A stretch of DNA of 64,000 nucleotides from Klebsiella terrigena. Its GTDB lineage: Bacteria; Pseudomonadota; Gammaproteobacteria; Enterobacterales; Enterobacteriaceae. Under the pieces are notes generated by a model. It made no database searches and was not told the origin of the DNA. It saw only the letters and a program-made list of their open reading frames with translations. Below are positions 1 to 9,133 of this stretch, piece by piece. Within the stretch, counting starts at the first letter, position 1, and every line of letters begins with the position of its first letter. The DNA is taken from contig NZ_BJNO01000025.1 in NCBI RefSeq assembly GCF_006539725.1, positions 17,017-81,016 on the forward strand. Reading direction: 5' to 3'. Made by a program: the position numbers and the translations under genes.

Positions 1-795
1 ACCGGCCAGTTTGAACGCACGATCCTCGTCGCCGACGAGGGCAGCTACGTCAGCTATATCGAAGGCTGCTCGGCGCCGGTTCGCGACAGCTACCAGCTGC
101 ACGCGGCGGTGGTTGAGGTCATCATCCACAAAGATGCCGAAGTAAAATACTCCACGGTGCAGAACTGGTTCCCCGGGGATAACAACACCGGCGGGATCCT
201 CAACTTCGTCACCAAGCGGGCGCTCTGTGAAGGCGACAACAGCAAAATGTCGTGGACCCAGTCGGAGACCGGCTCGGCGATAACGTGGAAGTATCCGAGC
301 TGTATTCTGCGCGGCGACAACTCCATCGGCGAGTTCTTCTCGGTGGCGCTGACCAGCGGCCACCAGCAGGCGGATACCGGCACCAAAATGATTCATATCG
401 GTAAAAACACCCGCTCGACGATTATCTCCAAAGGGATCTCAGCCGGTAAAAGCCAGAACAGCTACCGCGGGCTGGTCAAAATTATGCCGACGGCGACCAA
501 CGCGCGAAACTTTACCCAGTGTGACTCGATGCTGATCGGGCCGGACTGCGGGGCGCACACCTTCCCGTACGTCGAGTGCCGTAACAACAGCGCCCAGCTG
601 GAGCATGAAGCCACCACCTCGCGAATTGGTGAAGATCAGCTCTTCTACTGCCTGCAGCGCGGGATCAGTGAAGATGATGCGATCTCCATGATCGTTAACG
701 GCTTCTGTAAGGATGTCTTCTCAGAGCTGCCGCTGGAATTTGCCGTGGAAGCGCAAAAACTGCTGGCGATTAGCCTTGAACACAGCGTCGGTTAA
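1..795 (+). CDS. sufB: SufB, Fe-S cluster scaffold subunit (5' truncated by window edge)
   Basis: The reading frame is open from the first base and encodes the C-terminal 264 residues of SufB, about half of the roughly 495-residue protein. SufB is the cytosolic scaffold of the SufBCD complex on which Fe-S clusters are built under iron limitation or oxidative stress. The beta-helix core and the C-terminal helical end (residues ending [10 protein letters not shown]) match E. coli SufB almost residue for residue. It is the first gene seen of sufBCDSE; sufA would lie upstream, outside the window. Identity is secure; only the missing 5' part is unknown. Confidence 0.97.
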   Translation, partial: TGQFERTILVADEGSYVSYIEGCSAPVRDSYQLHAAVVEVIIHKDAEVKYSTVQNWFPGDNNTGGILNFVTKRALCEGDNSKMSWTQSETGSAITWKYPSCILRGDNSIGEFFSVALTSGHQQADTGTKMIHIGKNTRSTIISKGISAGKSQNSYRGLVKIMPTATNARNFTQCDSMLIGPDCGAHTFPYVECRNNSAQLEHEATTSRIGEDQLFYCLQRGISEDDAISMIVNGFCKDVFSELPLEFAVEAQKLLAISLEHSVG

Positions 796-843
796 CAGTC
801 TGGCCCATGCCGGCTGCGCGATGGCGCCGCCCGAAGCAGACTG
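796..843 (+). other. Stem-loop between sufB and sufC
   Basis: The gap between sufB and sufC contains a 7-bp inverted repeat, CAGTCTG (796-802) and CAGACTG (837-843), enclosing GC-rich DNA with a further CGGC/GCCG pairing. It has no T-run, so it is not a typical terminator. From memory the E. coli gap is much shorter, so this looks like an added element; a role in mRNA processing or stability is inference. Confidence 0.45.
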
Positions 844-861
844 CCGAATTAAGGAATATAC

Positions 862-1608
862 ATGTTAAGCATTAAAGATTTGCAGGTATCCGTTGACGAT
901 AAAGAGATCCTGCGCGGGTTGAACCTCGATATCCGACCCGGCGAAGTTCACGCCATTATGGGGCCCAACGGCTCCGGGAAAAGCACGCTCTCCGCAACGC
1001 TCGCCGGACGGGAAGACTACGAGGTGACCGGCGGCAGCGTTGAGTTTAAGGGCAAGGATCTGCTCGAGCTCGCGCCGGAGGATCGCTCGGGGGAGGGGAT
1101 CTTCATGGCCTTCCAGTATCCGGTGGAAATTCCGGGCGTCAGCAACCAGTTTTTCCTGCAAACGGCGCTGAACGCGGTGCGCCGCTATCGCGGGCAGGAG
1201 CCGCTGGATCGCTTCGATTTTCAGGATCTGATGGAAGAGAAAATTAAGCTGCTGAAGATGCCGGAAGATCTGCTGACCCGCTCGGTCAACGTCGGCTTTT
1301 CCGGCGGCGAGAAAAAGCGCAACGACATTCTGCAGATGGCGGTGCTGGAGCCGGAGCTGTGCATTCTCGATGAGTCCGACTCGGGGCTGGATATCGACGC
1401 CCTGAAGATCGTATCTGACGGCGTTAACGCGCTGCGCGACGGCAAGCGCGCGTTTATTATCGTCACCCACTACCAGCGGATTCTCGACTATATCAAGCCT
1501 GATTACGTCCACGTGCTGTATCAGGGGCGGATCGTCAAATCCGGCGACTTCACCCTGGTCAAACAACTGGAGGAGCAGGGCTATGGCTGGCTTACCGAAC
1601 AGCAGTAA
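862..1608 (+). CDS. sufC: SufC, ABC-type ATPase of the SufBCD complex
   Basis: This 248-residue cytosolic ATPase powers Fe-S cluster assembly with SufB and SufD; it is not a transporter. Walker A GPNGSGKST is at residues 34-42, followed by the Q-loop (FQYPVEIPG), the signature FSGGEKKR near residue 147 and Walker B LCILDESDSGLD near 167. The length equals that of the family. A ribosome-binding site (aaggaa) precedes the ATG. The 3' end overlaps sufD by 26 bases, which suggests translational coupling. Confidence 0.97.
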   Translation: MLSIKDLQVSVDDKEILRGLNLDIRPGEVHAIMGPNGSGKSTLSATLAGREDYEVTGGSVEFKGKDLLELAPEDRSGEGIFMAFQYPVEIPGVSNQFFLQTALNAVRRYRGQEPLDRFDFQDLMEEKIKLLKMPEDLLTRSVNVGFSGGEKKRNDILQMAVLEPELCILDESDSGLDIDALKIVSDGVNALRDGKRAFIIVTHYQRILDYIKPDYVHVLYQGRIVKSGDFTLVKQLEEQGYGWLTEQQ

Positions 1609-2857
1609 CGCGCTGCAGCAGTGGCACCACCTGTTTGAACAGCAGGCGGAGCAGCGAACGCCGGAAGCGCACCAGCACCTGCAGCAGGCGCTGCGCCTGG
1701 GGCTGCCGACGCGTAAGCATGAGCACTGGAAATATACCCCGCTGGATGCGCTGCTCGGCGGCACTTTTGTTGCCCCGCAACCCGAGGCGCTAACCGAGGC
1801 GCAGCGGGACGCGCTGGCGCTCTCCGTCGACGCCTGGCGGCTGGTGTTTATCGATGGCCGCTACAGCGAAGCGTTGAGCGACGCGCTGGGCGACAGCGGT
1901 TACGAAGTAAATATCGATAACCAGCGTCAGGCGCTGCCCGACGCGCTGCAGCCAGAGCTGTTTCTGCACCTGACCGAAAGCCTGGCACCGACGGTGACCC
2001 GCATTCGCGTGAAGCGCAACCAGCGCCCCGCGAGGCCGCTGCTGATCATGCACGTGACGCGCGGGCTGGCGGGCGAAGAGATGAACACCGCGCACTACCG
2101 GCATCATCTGGAGCTGGAGAGCGGCGCGGAGGCGACGATTATCGAGCACTACGTCAGCCTCAACGAACAGCGCCATTTCACCGGCGGACGGCTGACCGCC
2201 GCTGTGGCGGATAACGCCCATCTGCAGCATATCAAGCTGGCGTTTGAAAACGCCCAGAGCTTCCACTTTGCCCACAACGACCTCTCTCTGGGCCGCGATG
2301 CGTCGGCCTTTAGCAGCAGCTTCCTGCTCGGTGGCGCGGTGCTGCGCCAGAATACCAGCGTGCAGCTGCGGGGTGAGAACAGCAACCTGCGCATCAACTC
2401 GCTGGCGATGCCGGTCAAAAACGAGGTCTGCGACAGCCGCACCTGGCTGAACCATGACGTCGGCTACTGCAACAGCCGCCAGCTGCATAAAACCATCGTC
2501 AATGACAAAGGCCGGGCGGTGTTTAATGGCCTGATTAACGTTGCGCCGAACGCGATTAAAACCGACGGCCAGATGACCAACAACAATCTGCTGTTAGGCC
2601 GGCTGTCGGAGGTGGATACCAAGCCGCAGCTGGAGATTTACGCCGATGACGTCAAGTGTAGCCACGGAGCCACCATCGGGCGCATCGACGACGAACAGCT
2701 GTTTTACCTGCGCTCGCGTGGCATTACCCAGCAGGCGGCGCAGCACATGATCCTGTACGCATTCGCCGCCGAGCTGACGGAAGCCATCGGCGACGTGGCG
2801 CTCAGGCAGCAAATTCTCGCGCGCATCGGCCAGCGTTTACCGGGAGAGACAGCATGA
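1583..2857 (+). CDS. sufD: SufD, Fe-S assembly scaffold partner
   Basis: SufD (424 residues) is the SufB paralogue that completes the SufBC2D complex and is needed for iron entry into the nascent cluster. The N-terminus [14 protein letters not shown] and the C-terminal segment with SRGIT..A..MILYAFA are characteristic. The start lies inside sufC, the arrangement also seen in E. coli. The stop overlaps the sufS start by four bases (ATGA). Length and motifs are normal. Confidence 0.97.
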   Translation: MAGLPNSSNALQQWHHLFEQQAEQRTPEAHQHLQQALRLGLPTRKHEHWKYTPLDALLGGTFVAPQPEALTEAQRDALALSVDAWRLVFIDGRYSEALSDALGDSGYEVNIDNQRQALPDALQPELFLHLTESLAPTVTRIRVKRNQRPARPLLIMHVTRGLAGEEMNTAHYRHHLELESGAEATIIEHYVSLNEQRHFTGGRLTAAVADNAHLQHIKLAFENAQSFHFAHNDLSLGRDASAFSSSFLLGGAVLRQNTSVQLRGENSNLRINSLAMPVKNEVCDSRTWLNHDVGYCNSRQLHKTIVNDKGRAVFNGLINVAPNAIKTDGQMTNNNLLLGRLSEVDTKPQLEIYADDVKCSHGATIGRIDDEQLFYLRSRGITQQAAQHMILYAFAAELTEAIGDVALRQQILARIGQRLPGETA

Positions 2858-4074
2858 CATTTTCTGTTGAACGAGTCCGCGCAGATTTTCCGCTGCTCGG
2901 CCGGGAGGTCAACGGCCAGCCGCTGGTCTATCTGGACAGCGCCGCCAGCGCGCAAAAGCCGGAGGCGGTGATTCGCGCCGAGGCGGAGTTTTACCGTCAT
3001 GGCTATGCCGCCGTGCATCGCGGTATTCACACTCTCAGCGCAGAGGCGACGACGCGCATGGAGCAGGTTCGCCAGCATGCGGCAACCTTCCTCAACGCGC
3101 GCTCAGCGGAAGAGCTGGTCTTCGTTCGCGGCACTACCGAAGGCATCAACCTGGTCGCCAATAGCTGGGGCAACGCCAACGTGAGGGCCGGGGATAACAT
3201 CATCGTCAGCGCCATGGAGCATCACGCCAATATCGTTCCGTGGCAGCTGCTCTGCGCCCGGGTAGGTGCCGAGCTACGGGTGATCCCGCTCAATCCGGAC
3301 GGAACCCTGCAGCTGGATGCGATACCGGGCCTGTTCGATGCGCGCACCCGCCTGCTGGCCATCACCCAGGTCTCTAACGTGCTGGGCATTGAAAACCCGG
3401 TGCCGGCGCTGATCGCCCTGGCGCATCAACACGGTGCCAGGGTGCTGGTGGACGGCGCTCAGGCGGTGATGCATCACGCGGTGGACGTCCAGGCGCTGGA
3501 CTGCGACTTCTACGTCTTCTCCGGACATAAGCTGTACGGCCCGACCGGGATCGGGATCCTCTACGGTAAAGCGGACCTGCTGGATGAGATGCCGCCGTGG
3601 GAAGGGGGCGGTTCGATGATCGCCACCGTCAGCCTGACCCAGGGCACCACCTGGGCAAAGGCGCCGTGGCGCTTTGAAGCGGGGACGCCAAATACCGGCG
3701 GCATTATCGGGCTTGGCGCGGCGCTGGAGTACGTCAGCGCGCTGGGGCTTGCGCAGATCGGCGAATATGAACAGACCCTGATGCGCTATGCGCTGCAGGA
3801 GCTGACAAAAGTGCCGGACCTTATCGTCTACGGCCCGCCGCAGCGGCTCGGGGTGATAGCCTTTAATCTCGGGGCGCACCACGCCTACGACGTTGGCAGC
3901 TTCCTCGATAACTACGGCATCGCCATCCGCACCGGCCATCACTGCGCCATGCCGCTGATGGACTTCTTTAGCGTACCGGCGATGTGTCGGGCGTCGCTGG
4001 CGATGTACAATACGACGGAAGACGTGGATCGGCTGGTCGCAGGACTACAGCGCATTCACCGGCTATTAGGCTAA
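2854..4074 (+). CDS. sufS: SufS, cysteine desulfurase (class V aminotransferase fold)
   Basis: SufS is a 406-residue PLP enzyme that takes sulfur from L-cysteine, giving alanine and an enzyme persulfide that is passed to SufE. The PLP lysine lies in [11 protein letters not shown] (about residue 226) and the persulfide cysteine in [11 protein letters not shown] (about residue 364). The length is identical to E. coli SufS, and the gene is translationally coupled to sufD. Confidence 0.97.
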   Translation: MTFSVERVRADFPLLGREVNGQPLVYLDSAASAQKPEAVIRAEAEFYRHGYAAVHRGIHTLSAEATTRMEQVRQHAATFLNARSAEELVFVRGTTEGINLVANSWGNANVRAGDNIIVSAMEHHANIVPWQLLCARVGAELRVIPLNPDGTLQLDAIPGLFDARTRLLAITQVSNVLGIENPVPALIALAHQHGARVLVDGAQAVMHHAVDVQALDCDFYVFSGHKLYGPTGIGILYGKADLLDEMPPWEGGGSMIATVSLTQGTTWAKAPWRFEAGTPNTGGIIGLGAALEYVSALGLAQIGEYEQTLMRYALQELTKVPDLIVYGPPQRLGVIAFNLGAHHAYDVGSFLDNYGIAIRTGHHCAMPLMDFFSVPAMCRASLAMYNTTEDVDRLVAGLQRIHRLLG

Positions 4075-4085
4075 AGGAAGCAATC

Positions 4086-4502
4086 ATGGCGGCGTTACCG
4101 GATAAAGATAAACTGCTGCGCAACTTCAGCCGTTGCGCGAACTTGGAAGAGAAGTACCTCTATATTATTGAGCTTGGCCAGCGGCTGGCGCCGCTGAGCG
4201 CCGGGGAGCATACGGCGCAAAATATTATCCAGGGCTGCCAGAGCCAGGTATGGATTGTTATCGAGCAGAGCGAATCAGGCGTGCTCGCGCTGCGCGGCGA
4301 TAGCGATGCGGCTATCGTCAAGGGGCTCATCGCCGTGGTGTTTATCCTCTATGACCAGATGACGGCCAAGGATATCACCGCCTTTGACGTTCGCCCGTGG
4401 TTTGAAAAGATGGCGCTGACTCAGCACCTTACGCCATCGCGGTCGCAGGGGCTGGAAGCCATGATTCGCGCAATTCGCGCGAAAGCCGCAAATCTTAGCT
4501 AG
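4086..4502 (+). CDS. sufE: SufE, sulfur acceptor for SufS
   Basis: SufE (138 residues) accepts persulfide sulfur from SufS and delivers it to SufB. The acceptor cysteine is C51 in IQGCQSQVW. The ATG at 4086 was chosen because it follows an aaaggaag ribosome-binding site and gives the family length; the frame is open further upstream inside sufS but without support. It is the last gene of the suf operon. Confidence 0.96.
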   Translation: MAALPDKDKLLRNFSRCANLEEKYLYIIELGQRLAPLSAGEHTAQNIIQGCQSQVWIVIEQSESGVLALRGDSDAAIVKGLIAVVFILYDQMTAKDITAFDVRPWFEKMALTQHLTPSRSQGLEAMIRAIRAKAANLS

Positions 4503-4533
4503 AATAAACAGGTAGATTTCATTCTGTTACGTT

Positions 4534-4556
4534 CGGTGGGAACGCGTTTCCCGCCG
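4534..4556 (+). terminator. Hairpin after sufE
   Basis: CGGTGGGAA (4534-4542) pairs with TTCCCGCCG (4548-4556), one G-T pair included, around a 5-base loop. No T-run follows, so it is a weak candidate for the end of the suf transcript or a processing hairpin before ldtE. Confidence 0.4.
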
Positions 4557-4601
4557 ATATACAGATCCTGGCGTTTTATTAGCGAAAGAAGGAATCTCAG
4601 T

Positions 4602-5600
4602 ATGAAACGCGCGACTCTCCTCACGATATCCCTTCTGACGGCCCTGAGCGCTCAGCACGGCGCCTGGGCGGTAGATTACCCACTTCCTCCTGCTAACAGC
4701 AGGATCATTGGTCAAAATCAATTCTGGACGGTACAGGAGGGGGATCGCAACCTGCAGGCGATTGCTCGTCACTTTGATACCGCGGCAATGCTGATCCTCG
4801 AAGCTAACGATACGCTGGCACCGGTGGAACCTAAACCGGGCACCCAGGTGCTGATCCCGTCGCAGATGCTGCTGCCCGACACGCCTCGGGAGGGGATTGT
4901 GGTGAACCTGGCGGAGCTGCGGCTGTACTACTTCCCGCCGGGGCAAAATTTGGTTCAGGTCTATCCGCTCGGCATTGGCCAGCTTGGTCTGGAAACGCCG
5001 GAGATGACCACCCGCGTTGGGCAGAAGATCCCCAATCCAACCTGGACCCCGACGGCGGGCATCCGCGCCCGCTCGCTGGAGAAAGGGATTAAGCTGCCGC
5101 CCGTTATCCCGGCGGGGCCAAACAACCCTCTGGGACGCTATGCGCTGCGTCTGGCATACGGTAACGGCGAATACCTCATTCACGGCACCAACGCGCCGGA
5201 CAGCGTTGGCCTGCGGGTCAGCTCCGGCTGTATGCGCATGAACGCCGCCGACATTCAGGCGCTCTTTAGCCAGGTGAAGACCGGAACGCCGGTACGCATC
5301 ATCAATCAGCCGGTGAAGTTTGCGGTTGAGCCGGACGGCAGGCGCTACGTCGAGGTACACCGGCCGCTGTCGCAGGATGAAAGCGGCAATACCCGCACCA
5401 TTGCCTATACGCTGCCGGCAGAATTCCATCAGTTTTCCGGCGATAAGTCCGTTGATGAGGCGCAGCTAAAGCGCGCGCTGTCGAGACGAGCGGGCTATCC
5501 GGTGGTGGTTTCTGGCGGTGAGCAGAGCAGTACTGGAGGGGCGGTATCGAATTTGTCTGTGCAGAATGCGCCGGTGGATGAGAGCAAAAGAGTGCAGTAA
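4602..5600 (+). CDS. ldtE: LdtE, L,D-transpeptidase (YnhG)
   Basis: This 332-residue periplasmic enzyme forms 3-3 cross-links between diaminopimelate residues of peptidoglycan stems. The ATG at 4602 follows an agaagga ribosome-binding site and opens a Sec signal peptide ending near [11 protein letters not shown] LysM-like segment ([18 protein letters not shown]) precedes the YkuD catalytic domain, whose motif HGTN...SSGCMRM contains the catalytic Cys210. Length agrees with E. coli LdtE (334). It lies between suf and lpp, the conserved enterobacterial order; lpp is convergent. Confidence 0.95.
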   Translation: MKRATLLTISLLTALSAQHGAWAVDYPLPPANSRIIGQNQFWTVQEGDRNLQAIARHFDTAAMLILEANDTLAPVEPKPGTQVLIPSQMLLPDTPREGIVVNLAELRLYYFPPGQNLVQVYPLGIGQLGLETPEMTTRVGQKIPNPTWTPTAGIRARSLEKGIKLPPVIPAGPNNPLGRYALRLAYGNGEYLIHGTNAPDSVGLRVSSGCMRMNAADIQALFSQVKTGTPVRIINQPVKFAVEPDGRRYVEVHRPLSQDESGNTRTIAYTLPAEFHQFSGDKSVDEAQLKRALSRRAGYPVVVSGGEQSSTGGAVSNLSVQNAPVDESKRVQ

Positions 5601-5616
5601 ATCGGGCAGAGCGGGG

Positions 5617-5647
5617 CAAAAAAAATGGCGCACAATGTGCGCCATTT
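5617..5647 (-). terminator. Intrinsic terminator of lpp
   Basis: An 11-bp perfect stem (5623-5633 with 5637-5647, loop AAT) is followed on the minus strand by a run of T (the A-run at 5618-5625). It sits 17 bases beyond the lpp stop codon. The stem could also help stop ldtE transcription from the other side. Confidence 0.9.
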
Positions 5648-5664
5648 CTATTACACAGGCACTA

Positions 5665-5913
<249 letters not shown>

Positions 5914-5946
5914 CTAGATTGAGTTAATCTCCATGTAGCGTTACAA

Positions 5947-5975
5947 GTATTACACAAACTTTTTTGGGATGAGAA
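5947..5975 (-). promoter_or_regulatory. lpp sigma-70 promoter
   Basis: On the minus strand, -35 TTCTCA (5970-5975) and -10 TAATAC (5947-5952) are separated by 17 bases, with AT-rich DNA upstream. The leader down to the lpp ATG (with agaggg as ribosome-binding site) is nearly identical to the E. coli lpp leader. The rest of the 312-base gap to pykF holds only the pykF terminator. Confidence 0.85.
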
Positions 5976-6154
5976 TATTTTTTTACGGTAATACGCCTAT
6001 TTTTGATCGTTCGCTCAAAGAAACAACGAATTTGGCAGATTAGTTTAAAAAGCTGTGTGAAAACAGGACGCTTCCATCGGATTCATCTTAGATAATCTCT
6101 TATTAAATAGTAAATTCCGATTTGCATTTTTATTAAGAGTAGCTAGTGATTGAA

Positions 6155-6181
6155 TAAAAAAAAAGCGCCTCAGGGAGGCGC
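6155..6181 (-). terminator. Intrinsic terminator of pykF
   Basis: GCGCCT (6165-6170) pairs with AGGCGC (6176-6181) around a 5-base loop, and the A-run at 6155-6164 becomes a T-run on the minus strand. It lies just after the pykF stop codon. Confidence 0.9.
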
Positions 6182-6213
6182 CTTTAAAAAAACAGCTATT
6201 AACCTGTAAATTA

Positions 6214-7626
6214 TTACAGCACGTGCACGGATGCGGTATTGGTTGTTCCGCTAGGAACCAGCGCACCGGAGACCATCACAACAACGTCGCCTTTACGTGC
6301 CAGACCGCTCTGCAGGGCCAGCTCTTTGCCCAGACGGTAGAAGTCGTCGGTAGAGGCCAGCTGCTCAACCAGCTGCGGTACAACGCCTTTGGTCAGCACC
6401 AGCTGACGGGCGGTGGTCTGGTTGGTAGTCAGCGCCAGGATGGTGGCATCCGGGAAGTATTTACGCACGGCGCGAGCGGATTTACCGCCCTGGGTGGCGA
6501 CGACGATCAGCGGCGCTTCCAGTTTTTCGGCGGTCTCAACGGCACCACGACACACGGCTTCGGTGATGCGCAGCTTGCGGTTGTCGTTGTTGAACTCCAG
6601 ACGGCTGGTCATCACGCGGTCAGTACGCTCGCAGATGGTCGCCATAATAGTGACGGCTTCCAGCGGGTATTTACCTTTGGCCGATTCGCCGGAGAGCATC
6701 ACGGCGTCGGTGCCGTCAAGGATGGCGTTAGCAACGTCGCCGGCTTCCGCACGGGTCGGACGCGGGTTCTTGATCATGGAGTCCAGCATCTGGGTGGCGG
6801 TGATAACCACTTTGCGCGCGCGGATACATTTTTCGATGATCATTTTCTGGGCGAAGATAACTTCTTCAACCGGGATTTCAACGCCCATGTCACCACGAGC
6901 AACCATGATGCCGTCAGAGGCTTCAAGGATTTCGTCGAAGTTGTTCAGGCCTTCCTGGTTTTCGATCTTGGAGATGATCTGGATGTTGTCGCCGCCGTTA
7001 GCCTTCAGGTGCTCGCGGATTTCTACCACGTCAGAACGCTTACGGATAAAGGATGCGGCAACAAAGTCAACGCCCTGTTCGCAGCCGAAGATCAGATCCT
7101 GTTTGTCTTTCTCAGCCAGCGCCGGCAGAGCGATAGAGACGCCCGGCAGGTTAACGCCTTTGTTCTCGCCGAGGTCGCCGTTATTCAGCACTTTACAGAT
7201 AACGTTTTTACCTTCGATGGCGGTCACTTCCATGCCGATCAGACCATCGTCAACCAGGACGGTGTTGCCTACGGAGAGGTCAGAGGTAAAACCTTCATAG
7301 GTGACAGCGACGATTTCGTTGTTGCCGACCACGGATTTGTCAGTGGTGAAGGTGAAGGTCTGGCCCGCTTTCAGGGAGACATCATTGCCGCCTTCCAGCT
7401 TGATGGTGCGAATTTCCGGACCTTTGGTATCCAGCAGGATAGCGGCGGTTTTACCGGTTTTGCTCACCACATTGCGCAGGTTCTTGATGCGCTGACCGTG
7501 TTCAGCATAGTCGCCGTGAGAGAAGTTCAGACGCATGACGTTCATGCCCGCGTCCAGCATCTTGGTTAACATCTCTTCGGATTCGGTTTTCGGACCGATG
7601 GTGCAAACGATTTTGGTCTTTTTCAT
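6214..7626 (-). CDS. pykF: PykF, pyruvate kinase I
   Basis: PykF catalyses phosphoenolpyruvate + ADP to pyruvate + ATP, the last step of glycolysis, and is the fructose-1,6-bisphosphate-activated isozyme. The 470-residue length and N-terminus [16 protein letters not shown] are those of E. coli PykF. Visible motifs include the substrate/metal-binding segment with [12 protein letters not shown] and the signature [10 protein letters not shown]. The gene is monocistronic, with its own terminator and a conserved upstream leader carrying a Cra operator. Confidence 0.98.
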   Translation of the reverse strand: MKKTKIVCTIGPKTESEEMLTKMLDAGMNVMRLNFSHGDYAEHGQRIKNLRNVVSKTGKTAAILLDTKGPEIRTIKLEGGNDVSLKAGQTFTFTTDKSVVGNNEIVAVTYEGFTSDLSVGNTVLVDDGLIGMEVTAIEGKNVICKVLNNGDLGENKGVNLPGVSIALPALAEKDKQDLIFGCEQGVDFVAASFIRKRSDVVEIREHLKANGGDNIQIISKIENQEGLNNFDEILEASDGIMVARGDMGVEIPVEEVIFAQKMIIEKCIRARKVVITATQMLDSMIKNPRPTRAEAGDVANAILDGTDAVMLSGESAKGKYPLEAVTIMATICERTDRVMTSRLEFNNDNRKLRITEAVCRGAVETAEKLEAPLIVVATQGGKSARAVRKYFPDATILALTTNQTTARQLVLTKGVVPQLVEQLASTDDFYRLGKELALQSGLARKGDVVVMVSGALVPSGTTNTASVHVL

Positions 7627-8130
7627 GAAGGTATTAGTCTTTAAGTTGTGAAGGATTGGGGAATCTCGCTCCGTGGGCGCAGTGCCGTGGAGTCAAACCT
7701 GTATTGCGAAAGTTGCTATGGCACGCTCTAAGGATAGGTGACAACAAAAAAGCGTGCAGAAGAATGTGTGCTGGCGGTTCAGCCCATGAAAAGAGGCAAT
7801 TTTGTATGCTTTTAGTCATGCAGTCCAATGTGCTGAAACCATTCAAGAAAGATTCGGTGTGCATTATACGACGATGAAACAAAAAAGGAAAATGAAAACA
7901 ACGTTTCATTTTTCGTTATACAAACGCAACAAAACTCACACCAATTACAATCTTATATGCAACACAAATTTTCGCCAGCCGCCAGGCTAAATCGGCCCCG
8001 CGCGCGGTTTTTGCCGTGGTTTTGTTGCGGAAATTCGCCATTAGCGAAGAAACGGCGGGCTGGTTTGATTTATACGGAAAACATATCAATAATGATTTGA
8101 TTGATAATGATAATTTGTGAGCGAAATTCG
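7627..8130. other. pykF / fumD divergent intergenic region
   Basis: This 504-base stretch has no convincing gene. Read on the minus strand, 7627-7850 is closely similar to the E. coli pykF leader as I recall it and contains the Cra operator. The fumD-proximal part is AT-rich and ends in hexamer-like repeats (AATGAT TTGATT GATAAT GATAAT, 8091-8114) that resemble Fur-type arrays but match only partly. Confidence 0.7.
7831..7846 (-). promoter_or_regulatory. Cra (FruR) operator of pykF
   Basis: The minus strand reads TTGAATGGTTTCAGCA, which fits the Cra consensus (TGAAWCSNTHHW) and equals the E. coli pykF operator as I recall it. Cra represses pykF when fructose-1-phosphate is low. Assignment rests on motif and position; binding is inferred. 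Confidence 0.85.
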
Positions 8131-8346
8131 ATGGGAAACCGAGCAAAAGACGACGAGTTATACCAGGAAATGTGCCGCGTGGTGGGGAAAGTGGTGCTTG
8201 AAATGCGCGATCTTGGTCAGGAACCGAAACATATCGTGATTGCCGGCGTCGTGCGCACCGCGCTGGCCAATTCAAAAATCGCCCGCTCTGAGCTAACGCA
8301 TGAAGCGATGACCCGGGTTATTCACGCCTTATCCGGGCATGAATAA
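8131..8346 (+). CDS. fumD: FumD, small fumarase D (YdhZ)
   Basis: This 71-residue protein begins MGNRAKDDELYQEMCRVVGK and contains EPKHIVIAGVVRTALAN, closely matching E. coli FumD (69 residues), reported to have fumarate hydratase activity. The ATG at 8131 is preferred over one 30 bases upstream by homology. In E. coli it is also divergent from pykF, so this is the end of the conserved core block; beyond it the gene order departs from E. coli. Confidence 0.9.
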   Translation: MGNRAKDDELYQEMCRVVGKVVLEMRDLGQEPKHIVIAGVVRTALANSKIARSELTHEAMTRVIHALSGHE

Positions 8347-8369
8347 CGCCGACGGCCGCGCTTCAGGCT

Positions 8370-9008
8370 TCAGGAGATAACGAAGCGCACCACCGCTTTT
8401 ACCGCAATATCGCAGTGGTGGGCGACCATCGCTTCATCGTCGATTTCCGACAGCGGATCGTCGAGATAGAGGCTGTTGAAGGTGTAAAAGTTCGAGACCT
8501 GATAAAAGCTAAAGCTGCTGATCAGCCGATGGACGTCCCGCGCCTCAAGCCCGGCCTGAAAAACTCCCTGCTGCTGCCCGCGCTGGAGAATATCCTCGAG
8601 GATAGACAGGGCGGTTCGGTTCAGTGGTTTTAGCTGCCCGGACGCCTGCAGCCACTTCCCGCGCTGCATATTCTCCATACAGATAACGCGCATAAAGTCG
8701 GCGTGCGTCGCGTGATAGCGCACGCTCCACTTCACCAGCTGAACCAGCGCTTCAACCGGCGGAAGTTGCTCCAGCCCGAGCTGCTGCTCCGTCTCGCGGA
8801 TGCGGGCGTAGACGTGCTGCAGTACCGCCTGATACAGCTGCTCTTTACTTTTGAAGTAGTAGACCACCATCCGCTTGGTGGTCTGTGCTTCGACGGCAAT
8901 CTGCTCCATCCGCGCCCCCGAAAGCCCGTGTTCGGCAAATACGGCAATCGCGGCGGCGAAGATCCGCTCTTTCAGGGATTGTGCTTCATCATGAGCAACC
9001 ACGGACAT
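8370..9008 (-). CDS. TetR-family regulator of the quinate/shikimate module
   Basis: A 212-residue TetR-type repressor. The N-terminal helix-turn-helix spans roughly residues 15-60 (ERIFAAAIAVFAEHG ... TTKRMVVYYFKSKEQLY), followed by a helical ligand domain with the TetR_C pattern common in aromatic-catabolism regulators. The ATG at 9008 is chosen because AAAGGAG lies five bases upstream; a GTG at 9014 is in frame but overlaps that site. It is divergent from the dehydratase gene, and a palindrome (9081-9096) in the shared region, repeated before the transporter, is its likely operator. The ligand may be a quinate-pathway intermediate (inference). Confidence 0.85.
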   Translation of the reverse strand: MSVVAHDEAQSLKERIFAAAIAVFAEHGLSGARMEQIAVEAQTTKRMVVYYFKSKEQLYQAVLQHVYARIRETEQQLGLEQLPPVEALVQLVKWSVRYHATHADFMRVICMENMQRGKWLQASGQLKPLNRTALSILEDILQRGQQQGVFQAGLEARDVHRLISSFSFYQVSNFYTFNSLYLDDPLSEIDDEAMVAHHCDIAVKAVVRFVIS

Positions 9009-9080
9009 AACCACTCCTTTATTCTGAGAGACAAAAAATACACATAACGATCACAATTTAGCAACCTCATGTGGCGCGAG

Positions 9081-9096
9081 TGAACCAAATGATACA
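9081..9096 (+). promoter_or_regulatory. Predicted TetR-family operator, copy 1
   Basis: TGAACCAAATGATACA is an imperfect palindrome of form TGWAYCAWWTGRTWCA in the region shared by the TetR gene and the dehydratase gene. A second copy on the opposite strand, differing only in the central three bases, lies before the MFS gene. Such placement fits autoregulation plus control of the operon. Confidence 0.7.
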
Positions 9097-9133
9097 TATT
9101 CAGGGCTCACGTCCGCTGATGACACGAGGATCT

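Noticed and set aside
6223..7569. Long plus-strand open frame (448 codons) opposite pykF
   Set aside because: It is the antisense of the well-identified pykF; GC-rich codon structure creates long shadow frames and the sequence has no family motifs.
8063..8105. FNR-like TTGAT/ATCAA halves before fumD
   Set aside because: The half-sites are not spaced by four bases in the required orientation, so no FNR box can be claimed.
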